A stretch of DNA of 64,000 nt, taken from the NCBI GenBank assembly GCA_030762175.1, contig CM060833.1, positions 169,212,501 to 169,276,500 of the forward strand, written 5' to 3'. Positions within the stretch are counted from its first letter, which is position 1. The number at the start of each line of letters is the position of its first letter. The notes beneath the pieces were generated by a model, which was not told the origin of the DNA, made no database searches, and saw only the letters and a program-made list of their open reading frames with translations. The translations under genes and the position numbers were made by a program. Origin of the DNA: Metallyticus violacea. Taxonomy: Eukaryota; Arthropoda; Insecta; Mantodea; Metallyticidae. Shown in pieces: positions 55,580 through 64,000 of the stretch.

Positions 55580-56440
55580 GTCTTACCAGAAGTTAAGTAT
55601 TTTGGCCTGTATAACACAGCTGCTCAAAAAGGTATTCCCATCTGAGGTCCAATCTGCAAAAAAATAACACGAAAGGGGCACAACCAGCATGACAGCAGGG
55701 CTAGTATCCAAGGTGAGGACATAGTGGCACAAGAAAACCCTCCAACATAAAGAATCATTGCCAGCTGCATAGGAAAATCTAAAGGGACCTTTATAGCTAT
55801 AGCATAATCCATTAACATTTGGGCCTATAACAGCGATATAAAACATACAGGCATGTCTTAAAAAAACAACACATCAGAGAACCTTCACCGTTTTAGAAAA
55901 CTACATGAATACCACCGGGCAGGTGAAAAGTGGCAATAGGTGGTTTCTTTGGATGAAGCATAGATTATCTAGATGACACAAACAAACCTTGCACTATTTA
56001 CTACCATCAAGTGGGCCAAAAGGAGTACTCCAACTTCATCCTGGAAACCAAGGAAAAGTTTTCCAAGGGGTTCATGATAGTGTTGCACTCGGGGAAACTT
56101 AATGTTCACAAATTTGTAAAAAAGTAAAAATTTATGCAGCTTACTACGAAAGCAATGTCATGGATCCAATTTTAGATTAATATATTCTCCAATTGTATGG
56201 TGAGGATGCCCAAAATGTTTGAATCCTGTGAAGTCACCAGATGCCTCACCAATGGATTTTTGAGAGTTTGGTCTGCTAAAACAGCTCCTTGCTTCTTGAT
56301 GTCCCACCATAATTTAGAGTATCTAGAGAGTCTGCCAGGAGGAGTGGCTAACATCCCCCTTCCTGTTCTCTGGTGCGGTTTTCTACAATAGAAATTGTGT
56401 TGCAGAGCCATAAATCAAGCCTGTGGACATCAAACTGAAC
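55580..56440 (+). pseudogene. DDE transposase (SPDASPMDF type), decayed
   Basis: Plus-strand pieces: YFGLYNTAAQKGIPI (about 55597), the HTH-side segment ENLHRFRKLHEYHRAGEKWQ (55880), VVSLDEA.IIWM (first Asp; about 55942), then KSFPRGS, and KKVKIYAAYYESNVMDPILD (about 56128). NPVKSPDASPMDF.EFGLLK (about 56224) carries the third Asp, and CQEEWLTSPFLF the end region. This is the order of a DDE family seen in many arthropod genomes. The second box (normally H-x-D-K-A-S-S-H) is deleted between 56215 and 56222. At least five frame breaks. Confidence 0.75.
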
Positions 56441-56479
56441 ACAAATGGTAGTGGAGAAAGGGAATCTCTCTATGAAAAA

Positions 56480-56760
56480 ATTCATTCAAGCTTAACTGGA
56501 GCATCCCTTCGGATTTTATCCCAATGTCCATCATATGCCATTCTGTTAAGTGTCCTTTCAAAATTGATTGGGATGATCTTCATTGACTGTCTGGAGTAAT
56601 TCTTACCAGATTTGAAACCAGTTTGAATCAACTGGGTGTACATCATGTCAGTGTTCCTGCTGGTGAAAAGCTTTTCAACTCACTGTTTTAGTTAATGCAC
56701 TGATTCAAAGTTGATGGTGAGGTACACCACTCTTGTACAGTGTGCATTGACACATCTCCT
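56480..56760 (-). pseudogene. Possible Jockey-like reverse-transcriptase fragment
   Basis: One minus-strand frame reads VEKLFTSRNTDMMYTQLIQT then GFKSGKNYSRQSMKIIPINF. This resembles the E-K-x-x...Q-x-G-F-R-x-G-R-S-x-x-x-Q region between RT motifs 1 and 2 of LINEs. Nothing else of the RT remains, so this is tentative. Confidence 0.35.
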
Positions 56761-56969
56761 TTTCATTCATTGGCATACCTAAATATGATGACCCATTTTT
56801 GCATTCTGTCACACTTGTATTACATATTTTAAATAATCTGCTTGAACAAAATTGTACCATAGTGCCTTCTGATTAACTTTGCTGACATATGGAAAAGGTC
56901 AGGAGGTATTGATTGTTATCTTGCATAATTATCAAAAACCTAGTATGAGTTTGGAAAGAAACTGTTATA

Positions 56970-58245
56970 TGAGGGTAGGTCATAAGATTCCAGCCTAACC
57001 ATTTTCTAGGTATGATAAAGACAAAAACTATATTTCACTTTTTGATATAGTTGCACTTTATTGCAATCACTTCTCACATCTGTGAATTAACATTTCATTC
57101 CCCCCTCCCCAAAATAGTTGGAAGTCTTGTTTGCAAAATGAGCATAACGGCAATCATCACTTCTTCGTCAACCTTAAATTTCCTTCTTCGAAGGTCCTTC
57201 TTGAGTTTTGAGAAGAGGAAATAGTCACTGGGAGCTAGATTTGGGCTGTAGAGTGGATGGTCAATCTCCTTGAAGCCATATTTCTTCACAGGTTCCTATG
57301 CAACAAGAACTGTGTGCACAGGCACATTGTGAAGAAGACACACACCACTCCTTTTCTCTTTGATGGAAGCACGTAGTCTGTGCAGTAGGCCAGCATAGTA
57401 CTCCCCGTTTACTGTGGTGTTCCTCTCCTTGGAGTCTATTAAGAGTATTCCTTCACAGTCCCAATAGATTGTGGCCATGATCTTCTTGGTTGACTGAGTG
57501 ACTTTGGCTTTAGAGGCGGTGTTTCGCCAGGTTTACGCCACTCCATTGATTCTCTTTTGGACAAGGGAATTTAGTAGGGGATCATAGTTTCATCTCCTGT
57601 AACAATGGTTTGCAGAACTTCTCTCTCATTGCCATGGCATAGCTCCAAAAATGCCTGACAACAGATGACTCATTGCTGCTTTTGTACTGAGGAAAGAAGT
57701 CTAGGCACCCATCATGTACTAGCCTTATTCGTGTTTAAATGTTCATGAATAATTCTAAGGACTGTTGTTTTAGAAAGGCCCAACCTTGCTACCATTTCTG
57801 TAACTTTGAGCTGCCAGTCTTCCATAACTTCTCCTTTCACAAGAGCGATGTTTTCAGGAGTGAGCACCTCCAAGGGCTGACCTGCAAGCTGTTCATCTTC
57901 ATGGCTTTCTCGATCCATTCAAAAAAGTGTGGCCCATTTTTTTACAGTAGAATATGAGGGGGATGCTTCCCCATATACATTGTCCAATCACTGTTTGATT
58001 TCATTTGGAGTAAGTTCTTCTTTTGTGAAATACTTAATAACAGCTTCATACTCCATTTTGAACATGTCATAATCTTCTACACATAGACTTCTTAAATGCA
58101 ATTATATCTGAACAACTGAACACAGCAAAGTGGAAGTTACAGCTGCAATTATTTTCTTAGCAGATAAGATATTACACCAGATAAGAGTTTTATAAAGGCA
58201 ATAATCCTTATCGGTGAGGCCGGTAACTTAATGGACCTTCCCTTG
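56970..58245 (-). mobile_element. Mariner element with both ends
   Basis: The 1276-bp element is flanked by TA (56968-56969, 58246-58247). The ends are inverted and diverged: TGAGGGTAGGTCATAAGATT on the left against the complement CAAGGGAAGGTCCATTAAGT of the right. The transposase fills the interior on the minus strand. Confidence 0.8.
57095..58056 (-). pseudogene. Mariner transposase, decayed, fourth type
   Basis: Start ATG at 58056 gives MEYEAVIKYFTKEELTPNEI. The HTH linker part is AGQPLEVLTPENIALVKGEV and LGLSKTTVLRIIHEHL. WVPRLLSSVQKQ, then IVTGDETMIPY (Asp 1) and REGTP-like damaged middle follow. VCLLHNVPVHT carries Asn where Asp 2 should be, and HPLYSPNLAPSDYFLFSKLK keeps Asp 3. Two or more frameshifts (about 57480-57600) and stops such as the one after NEIKQ break it. 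It differs in sequence from the mariners at 24.1 and 27.8 kb. Confidence 0.85.
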
Positions 58246-59439
58246 TATGTTTTTTACCAGGGATGTATATTTAAACTTGTTAATGAAAAAGCAGAGAATA
58301 TTGTAAAAGCATTTTAATGCTGTAATCTTTTTAAAGAAAGGCTAAAAGATATCCCAGATGTACTGATTCGGTACTTTCTATTTGTTTTTTGTTGTATTGT
58401 AGTTCCAAGTTATTTTTTGCAGTGCTATACTATTCATATACAGAAGACGGCTAAGATTCCATGAAGACTGTAAAACCTTTTGTATATTGTGGATAGAATA
58501 GGAAATACACTCACTTTATTGAAACTGTGTGTTAACCAAGAGCCGCAGTAAACAATCAGAACTCTAGTATAATGATCAAATCCAGCCCAATATCTAATAT
58601 TAAAAGTAATGGAATCAAATTTCTTCTTACGGGATATATTAGGAAAAAGTGTTCTATAATTTACACAGAATTATAAGAAAACATTTGTTAGTCAATGAGA
58701 CTATGATTCCGAGGTGTTAGCGAATACCTTTCATAATATGCAGAGTCAAATGCAGGCATGCCTTGATTCTAATAGCAACCAGTTTCAATGCTTATTATTA
58801 ATCAGAAGCTAGGAGCAAGTTAAAACAATGCATAGGTTACTGAGGTTAGTGCATTCAAATCTTTTTAATATGATGCAGTAGTTATGAATAAATAAATAAT
58901 TCAGATTTGGCAGCCATTATTCTTAAAAGTTTATATATTATTCCTTGGCCTTGGTATTCTTGGCACTAGTGGACATGGCAATGACAAAGGCTGCTTATTT
59001 GTGCAGTGTCAGTCAATTTCACATCAGAATCATCTAATATGTTTGTATACACTTATCCAAAGCTAAGGAAGTAAATACTGAGTATATCCATCCAATTATT
59101 CAACTTTTTTTTAACCAACTAATTAAATTATCACTCACTCCCTGCAATTCTCTTTTAGTAATGGATACTGTTTCATTTAGCAGGAAAATGTGTGGTACAC
59201 TGAATATAAGTCTTACCACGTTCAAGACCTTGCCCATATTTAAATAATATAAAATTTCAGTGATACAAGGATTATAACTTGGGTGTGGTGGCACTTGTTT
59301 GAAGCTCATTTGGTTGTGCTGTTAATGGTTAGGGATCTGTTGAGAATATGAATTTGAAATAATATTGCTGTCCTTATGCTTATTTATGTGTGTATGGTCA
59401 ATAAAGTGAATCCTGCCATATTTATTCTCTCAACTACAG

Positions 59440-59563
59440 GAGAAGGCTTTGAATTATCTGAGTCAGATTAAGAAACAGAAGAAGAACACTGCTGGATATA
59501 CATTGGAGAGGAAATTATCAAAATGTACTTTGGAAGTTATGCCACATAAGAGAATTCATGCAG
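59440..59563 (+). CDS. Gene 2, internal exon, 124 nt
   Basis: Acceptor TTATTCTCTCAACTACAG and donor GCAG|GTAATT are both good. The exon enters in phase 0 and leaves in phase 1. It reads EKALNYLSQIKKQKKNTAGY, TLERKLSKCTLEVMPHKRI and HAG, open throughout, with more balanced base composition than its flanks. The start is helical and Lys-rich. It joins in frame to the candidate exon at 48937-49026, and the remainder of the gene lies to the right of the window. I do not recognise the protein. An in-exon ATG (in EVMPHK) offers an alternative start if the first exon is non-coding. Confidence 0.7.
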
Positions 59564-59788
59564 GTAATTTTTTACATTACTTGCTTGAAATAAAAAATAT
59601 AAGAGAATGACAGAATTTAAGCTTTTACCTAGTATTGATTGCAGTGTTGATTGTGTAAGTTGTGCAAAGCCTAGCTGTTGTGTATTTTTACTAAATTTTA
59701 TTTTCATTACAAATTGTTATTTATGTAACATTGCAGTAATCATAATTTAGCTTAAACAGATGCTTATATTGTTTAATTAGTTTAATGA

Positions 59789-59789
<1 letters not shown>

Positions 59790-59850
<61 letters not shown>
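59790..59850. repeat. (ATT)n microsatellite, 61 bp
   Basis: Twenty uninterrupted units. Confidence 0.95.
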
Positions 59851-59853
<3 letters not shown>

Positions 59854-59949
59854 AATTGTTGATCTGTGTTTGAGATTAATTTTAAAAAAAAACAGTAATT
59901 GCTTGGGAGAAAACTATTTTCACTTCAGAGTTCATACACAAATTGTCTT

Positions 59950-60065
59950 TAAAGTAGGCCTCTTCTAACTTCACATACTTATTCTGGCAGTGCTTCCATT
60001 GACAAAATATTTTTATACTTCAGCTGTAGTATCACTAACAAATATTCTGAATATCTCATCAATTT
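59950..60065 (-). pseudogene. Mariner transposase C-terminal remnant
   Basis: Minus strand: SIKIFCQWKHCQNKYVKLEE then AYFKDN matches in spacing the W-x-x-R-x-x-x-C-I-x-x-x-G-x-Y-F-E-G-D tail of mariner transposases. About 460 bp to the right, AAGGTGCATTCAATAATAAT then GAATGCAACA may be its terminal repeat. The rest is unreadable. Confidence 0.4.
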
Positions 60066-60567
60066 TTAAACTTATCAGCAGCATCTTGTTTTTGGAGATC
60101 AATCAGAAATCACAGGTATGTTTGAAGAGCATGGAGATTGCAAGGCTTTTGAGATTCAGTGTGTGGTCATAAGATCTGGAAATATTATTGTAGTAAAATT
60201 GTATACACAAAAACTTTCTTATTTAATTTAACAGAAATTTTTATTTGGTTAATTTATACCTCATTGTCTTCACATTATGAGTATATTATTGATATCTTAG
60301 GTGACAGGGAGCATGCGGGACTTGATCAAACAGTCTTAAACATAATCTGTATGAGTCGGAATATTAGAACGCTCTTCCTGATTTCACTTAAATGAAATTT
60401 TACTTGGGACATATGTTTCTTGGACATTTTTTCCACATTCTACTCCTACTTCCACAATGGAGTAGAATAGGTGGAAGAATAGTCTTGATGAAGCTGCCAA
60501 TCACCACTGTTGCGGACTAGGTCTCTTGTATAAGGTGCATTCAATAATAATGAATGCAACACTCTTT

Positions 60568-60671
60568 CTTTCTTCTTCTTCTTCTTCTTCTTCTTCTTCT
60601 TCTTCTTCTTCTTCTTCTTCTTCTTCTTCTTCTCCTCCTCCTCCTCCTCCTCCTCCTCCTCCTCCTCCTCC
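60568..60671. repeat. Compound (CTT)n(CTC)n microsatellite
   Basis: (CTT)n at 60568-60632 passes into (CTC)n at 60633-60671. It creates artificial poly-Ser, poly-Leu and poly-Pro ORFs. Confidence 0.95.
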
Positions 60672-61099
60672 CACCCTTCTTCTCTTCTCTCAGCCAGCTT
60701 ATTTTGGAAAAATCCAATTTTTTATTTGTAGCATTTTAATCCTCTGACCATTATGTCATATTTTTGTCTTCTTCTGCTCGGTAGCACTGGGTGCATTTAG
60801 TTTTCAGAATTGAGTATTAAGTTATGTCCATTATAAAGAGAGTAAATGAATTGCTTTAGCAAAAAATGATATCATCAAAAGGCTTTTATCGGATATTCAT
60901 ACTCTAGAGTGGCTACATATTGCAATTAAACGTTAATGATGAAATGTATTGGCATCCTTAATGAGACAATTGGCAAATAACCAAATAACTTACTGTTCAA
61001 CTTGATATTTGTGTTTTAAGTGTTTACACAATTATTTACCAGCATACATTTATTTATGTATATTCAAAGATTTGTGCTATGCAGGTTCTTCAAAACCTA

Positions 61100-61540
61100 A
61101 ATGTCTTACGAATCAACTACTATCACATGTTCCAAGTAGTTTGCTCGTTATGAGGTGGACATGACATTTCTTGTCCAGCATAGTAGGACAGATAGGTCAT
61201 GTATTTACCAATTCAAGCCTGAGACCAAAAGACAATCCATGAAATGCATTACAGAGCATCTGCCTGGCTAAGAAAATCATTTTGCATTATTCTGAGACTA
61301 TAGGGAGATAAGTTTGACCAATGTGTTGACTTGAGATGAAACATTAAATGGAAAAATTCTTCAGAAGTTGATAAAGCAGTTCTGGTGTGTCCATACTGAG
61401 AAGTGACCAAAGTTCTTTTTGGCAATGTAGAGACACAAGTCTACACTCTCGACAAGAGATTACTGAGTTTAAGTGGACTGTCCTTCCTCACCTGCCGTAT
61501 AGTTACATCTTGCAATTTCTGACGTCATCTCTTTAAACCT
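61100..61540 (+). pseudogene. Mariner transposase fragment, heavily decayed
   Basis: YQFKPETKRQSMKC (about 61203) matches the stretch after the first catalytic Asp in mariners (Y-x-P-E-T-K-R-Q-S-x-x-W). After several stops, FKWTVLPHLPYS (about 61472) matches the approach to the third Asp, which reads damaged. The two segments are about 270 bp apart, less than the usual 330-360 bp, so part is deleted. Confidence 0.5.
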
Positions 61541-61564
61541 CTATATCCATGAGAGGAGATTTGG

Positions 61565-61825
61565 CAATTTTTTAATTTTATTTTTAATGCCTAGTTTTAT
61601 TGCTGAGGCATCGTAGGCAGTGGGCATTGATTATACACAAAGTCAAAATTGTTAAAGATATTTTTTGGGGGAGAAGCATTCCTGATCTATGTTTAGGTAA
61701 ATTCCTTTGGCATTTGAAATGTATGACTGAGGATAATCTAGAATAGTCGGAAGGACTGGCCTGGGAGTCGTCTAACTGCAGACCTTATTCGTGAGTCTAT
61801 ACCTTAGCAACTGCAAAGAGAAACT
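61565..61825 (-). repeat. SINE-1 copy, diverged
   Basis: GCTGAGGCATCGTAGGCAGT, GTTTAGGTAAATTCCTTTGG and GACTGAGGATAATCTAGAAT follow the SINE-1 order. The tRNA-like head at the right end is degraded. Confidence 0.7.
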
Positions 61826-63199
61826 GACATGCAGAGTGGTATTATGGCAGCACATAGGATCTGATATATAGATAATGTAAAGCCATAGATTTGCAAGGAG
61901 GTTAAATTGAAAAATAAAACTATATAGTCAAAGAATTGAGGAACAATCCAATGTGTTTGAAACTAAAATTAAAGAAACCCTGAAATAGAAAACCACTATG
62001 TTACATTACTAATTCGGGCCACTCGAATAAGAATAAACATGTGCATTGAAACTATATTTTTACAAACAATATATTACTGAAGTAGGGGTACATAGTCCAT
62101 GTTAGCACTATTAGCACATCTAACAGTTTAATAATTTGTTAAATTAAAGTTAAAATATGAAATATTAGAATTTTTTGGTATCATATGAGACACATTAAAC
62201 ATAATTGTTCTGAGTTCCTCCAAGTTGCTAACTCCTTGCCACCCCATTGGGTGACATGGAGCAAAACTATGAGATGGGATGCATCTGCATAGTAGTGCAT
62301 TTCTGTCCATATAGCAAGCTGGCATTGTAAGTACTTCAAAATTGACTGACACATCCAGTCATAGCTTGCAGTGTAAAGTTTGAATTGTGTGTGTGTTGTC
62401 AGAGTTTCTGTTATATTGTAAACAGTAAGCATTATCATGAGGGAAGAGTGTGATTGTATCATAAAAGACTTAATAATTTGTTTCTTTTCTAGCCAAGTTT
62501 TGCTGAGAGGAAGTAAATAGCTTTAGGCTCCTAATTTAAACAGTATGTTAAGTCAGACAAAAAGCAAGGTACATTGTTTTAATAAAGCATAGCATGGTAT
62601 GAAAATAATAATTGACTGTGTGGTTGTAAGAAATCATGTTCTTTGTTATGTTGGCCTTGTGTTTAGTTAATAAAATGGATTTGTGAAGTAAATAGTTTTT
62701 ATGTGCTCGAAAAACATGAGTTATCTCTAGAACAAGTTAACAGCAAAATAACATTTTAAAAAATTTGAGAATACTAGAATTGAAGAGTTTCTAATCTGGC
62801 TTTCCAAATTAACAGGGATAGGCTAACAAAAACATTTAATCAAACAGATTAAGAGTTAGCTTCTTAGTAGATGCTGTGTATTTTTTGGCCAAATGAGAGC
62901 TACTTCACCATAGAGCCAGCCAGCTATGATGAGAAATGAAAAATAATTTGGAAACTTGTACTGTATTTGTTGACACATCTCATAATTTTAGGAATTATTT
63001 AATTGATTCTATTGATTCTATATCACCCATTTTATTCAATAAAATTAAAAAGATCACAGAAGCATCATTGCATGTAAAATAGAAGAAAAAGTTGCATATG
63101 TAACACAAAAATGTTAACTTTCATACATTTTGTTTTGTGTTACCCAAAAAGGTTCATAAGATTTATCAGTGCAAGTTCAGACCCTACTATGTTTCCTTG

Positions 63200-63850
63200 G
63201 CTGATCATGTGTTTAATTAAATCAGAGAATTTCAGCTTTAGAAAAAGTTGATTGCCCAAACTTGCGGCATGTGTTCGTAATGACTGGATTGATTTTGATT
63301 TTATTTATTTATGGACGCTCTTTAACATCTCAGGTCATCAGCGTCCCATTCAACTCAGGGCGTGAAACGGCCGACAAATTTTGCTCAGAGGCCTCTCTTT
63401 CAGACTTGAGGTTCTTTTTCGTGCCGTAAATGTACGACACGGGACCCACGGCTTTACTTCCCTTCCAAAGGAAGCCATACTTAGGATTTTTACGCCCGAA
63501 AAAATCCATCGATCCTGGCCGGGTTCGAACCCGCGTTTTGGGTGTAGGAGGCAAGTATGGTAACCACTACACCACCAGGACCGACGTAATGACTGGAGTA
63601 ACAAAGGCCAGTTGCTTATTTTTGCTTAGTATCAAACAACATTATTTGTGCATTGTTATGCACATAAGTTAAACTTGATGCTGAAACAGTTAGTTGGCAA
63701 TATAAAGGAATGTAAAGTGATTTTTGAAACTATTTGTATTATTTTTTTTTTTTTTTTTTTTTCCCCTCCTTCCCAAAGTGAAAAGCTGCATTTGATGCTA
63801 TTTTATACTTCTAAGCATTTACCACATTTTTTCCAATGCATTGGACCTAC
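63200..63850 (+). mobile_element. hAT-family relic, copy B (continues past recognisable part)
   Basis: Plus strand after the SINE: a frame reading LFVHCYAHKLNLMLKQLVGN then IKECKVIFETI, and after a poly-T run FFS and SEKLHLMLFYTSKHLPHFFQ. Same family as 41920-43660 but the opposite strand and better preserved around H-C-Y-A-H. The part before the SINE (63200-63275) may belong to it too. The C-terminal dimerisation region was not seen before the window end. Confidence 0.7.
63289..63584 (-). repeat. SINE-2, full length, recent, with 13-bp target duplication
   Basis: CGTAATGACTGGA occurs at 63276-63288 and 63585-63597. On the minus strand: box A GGTGGTGTAGTGGTTACC, box B CGGGTTCGAACCC, a CpG-rich body (GGGACCCACGG and GAAGGAAGCCATACTTAGG on the plus strand) and a GAGATGTTAAAGAGCGTCC end with TAAATAAAATC tail. 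It keeps the most CpGs of all copies, so it is the best family reference here. Confidence 0.95.
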
Positions 63851-64000
63851 ATGAAGATATTAAGTAATATGAAAAGTAAAAGAAATATTTATCTATATTT
63901 TTAAATTAACAACATACAAGAATGGAATGGTGAGACTGGAATCTGTTTAAAAGGATTTTATGCAATCCTTCAAGATTAATTATTTGTTTCTATTGAATTT

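Larger units (their letters stand above)
49027..59439 (+). other. Presumed first intron of gene 2, 10.4 kb
   Basis: Opens GTAAGT and closes CTCTCAACTACAG. It contains transposon remnants (51.2, 54.4, 55.6-56.8 and 56.97-58.25 kb) and no exon I could support. The parts 49.1-50.4, 51.5-53.6 and 58.25-59.4 kb show nothing recognisable. Confidence 0.5.
59564..63200 (+). other. Intron of gene 2 beyond the 59440 exon
   Basis: Opens GTAATT; no further exon could be supported before the window end. It contains mariner remnants, SINE-1 and microsatellites listed separately. The part 61.9-63.2 kb shows nothing recognisable. Confidence 0.4.

Noticed and set aside
55583..55846. 87-codon minus-strand ORF starting MFYIAVIGPNVNGL
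   Set aside because: It is the shadow of the plus-strand transposase relic at 55580-56440.
60526..60747. Poly-Ser/poly-Pro and poly-Leu ORFs
   Set aside because: They are translations of a (CTT)n(CTC)n microsatellite in different frames.
63289..63584. tRNA gene calls at SINE heads
   Set aside because: The boxes belong to dispersed SINE copies with target duplications, not to tRNA genes.

Overview
The window looks like nuclear DNA from an arthropod, most likely an insect with a large, repeat-rich genome (inference). It is roughly two-thirds A+T, has no long intact ORFs, and carries GT-AG introns of 10 to 21 kb. It also holds many decayed mariner, Tc1, pogo, piggyBac, hAT, R1-like and Penelope-like elements and two tRNA-derived SINE families. 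Nothing points to a prokaryote, organelle or virus, and no stand-alone tRNA or rRNA gene was found.

Host genes. Gene 1 (+ strand) contributes its last three visible exons at 4438-4470, 25358-25429 and 28879-28953. All junctions are phase 0, the chain stays open and it ends in TGA at 28951-28953, followed by a 3' UTR with several AATAAA signals. The product tail is acidic and polar and I could not name it. Gene 2 (+ strand) appears to start near a CpG-richer promoter at about 48560-48760. It has a possible first coding exon at 48937-49026 and a well-supported internal exon at 59440-59563, and it continues past the window. I could not name it either. The roughly 20 kb between the genes (about 29.7-48.5 kb) is transposon debris and anonymous AT-rich sequence.

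Mobile DNA. The IS630/Tc1/mariner superfamily dominates, with at least ten separate remnants from several families. Three have both ends readable: 7055-8556 (154-171 bp inverted repeats), 27651-28760 and 56970-58245. A pogo/Tigger element (17584-18695) has TA flanks and a SINE inside it. A piggyBac relic (11.4-14.0 kb) carries an internal tandem duplication and two SINEs. Two copies of one hAT family (41.9-43.7 kb and 63.2-63.9 kb) were each hit by a SINE. A 5'-truncated R1-like LINE spans 43.84-46.1 kb.

Most interesting signal. A dispersed repeat family (194-390, 3152-3510, 54405-54540) carries a motif with the layout of a minimal hammerhead ribozyme: CTGANGA, a short stem, GAAA, then a self-complementary ACCGGT. 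The stem is kept by paired base changes between copies. A related sequence lies at the 3' end of a Penelope-like element with a GIY-YIG motif (31523-32560, minus). This fits the known association of Penelope-like elements with hammerhead motifs. All transposon reading frames seen here are broken.
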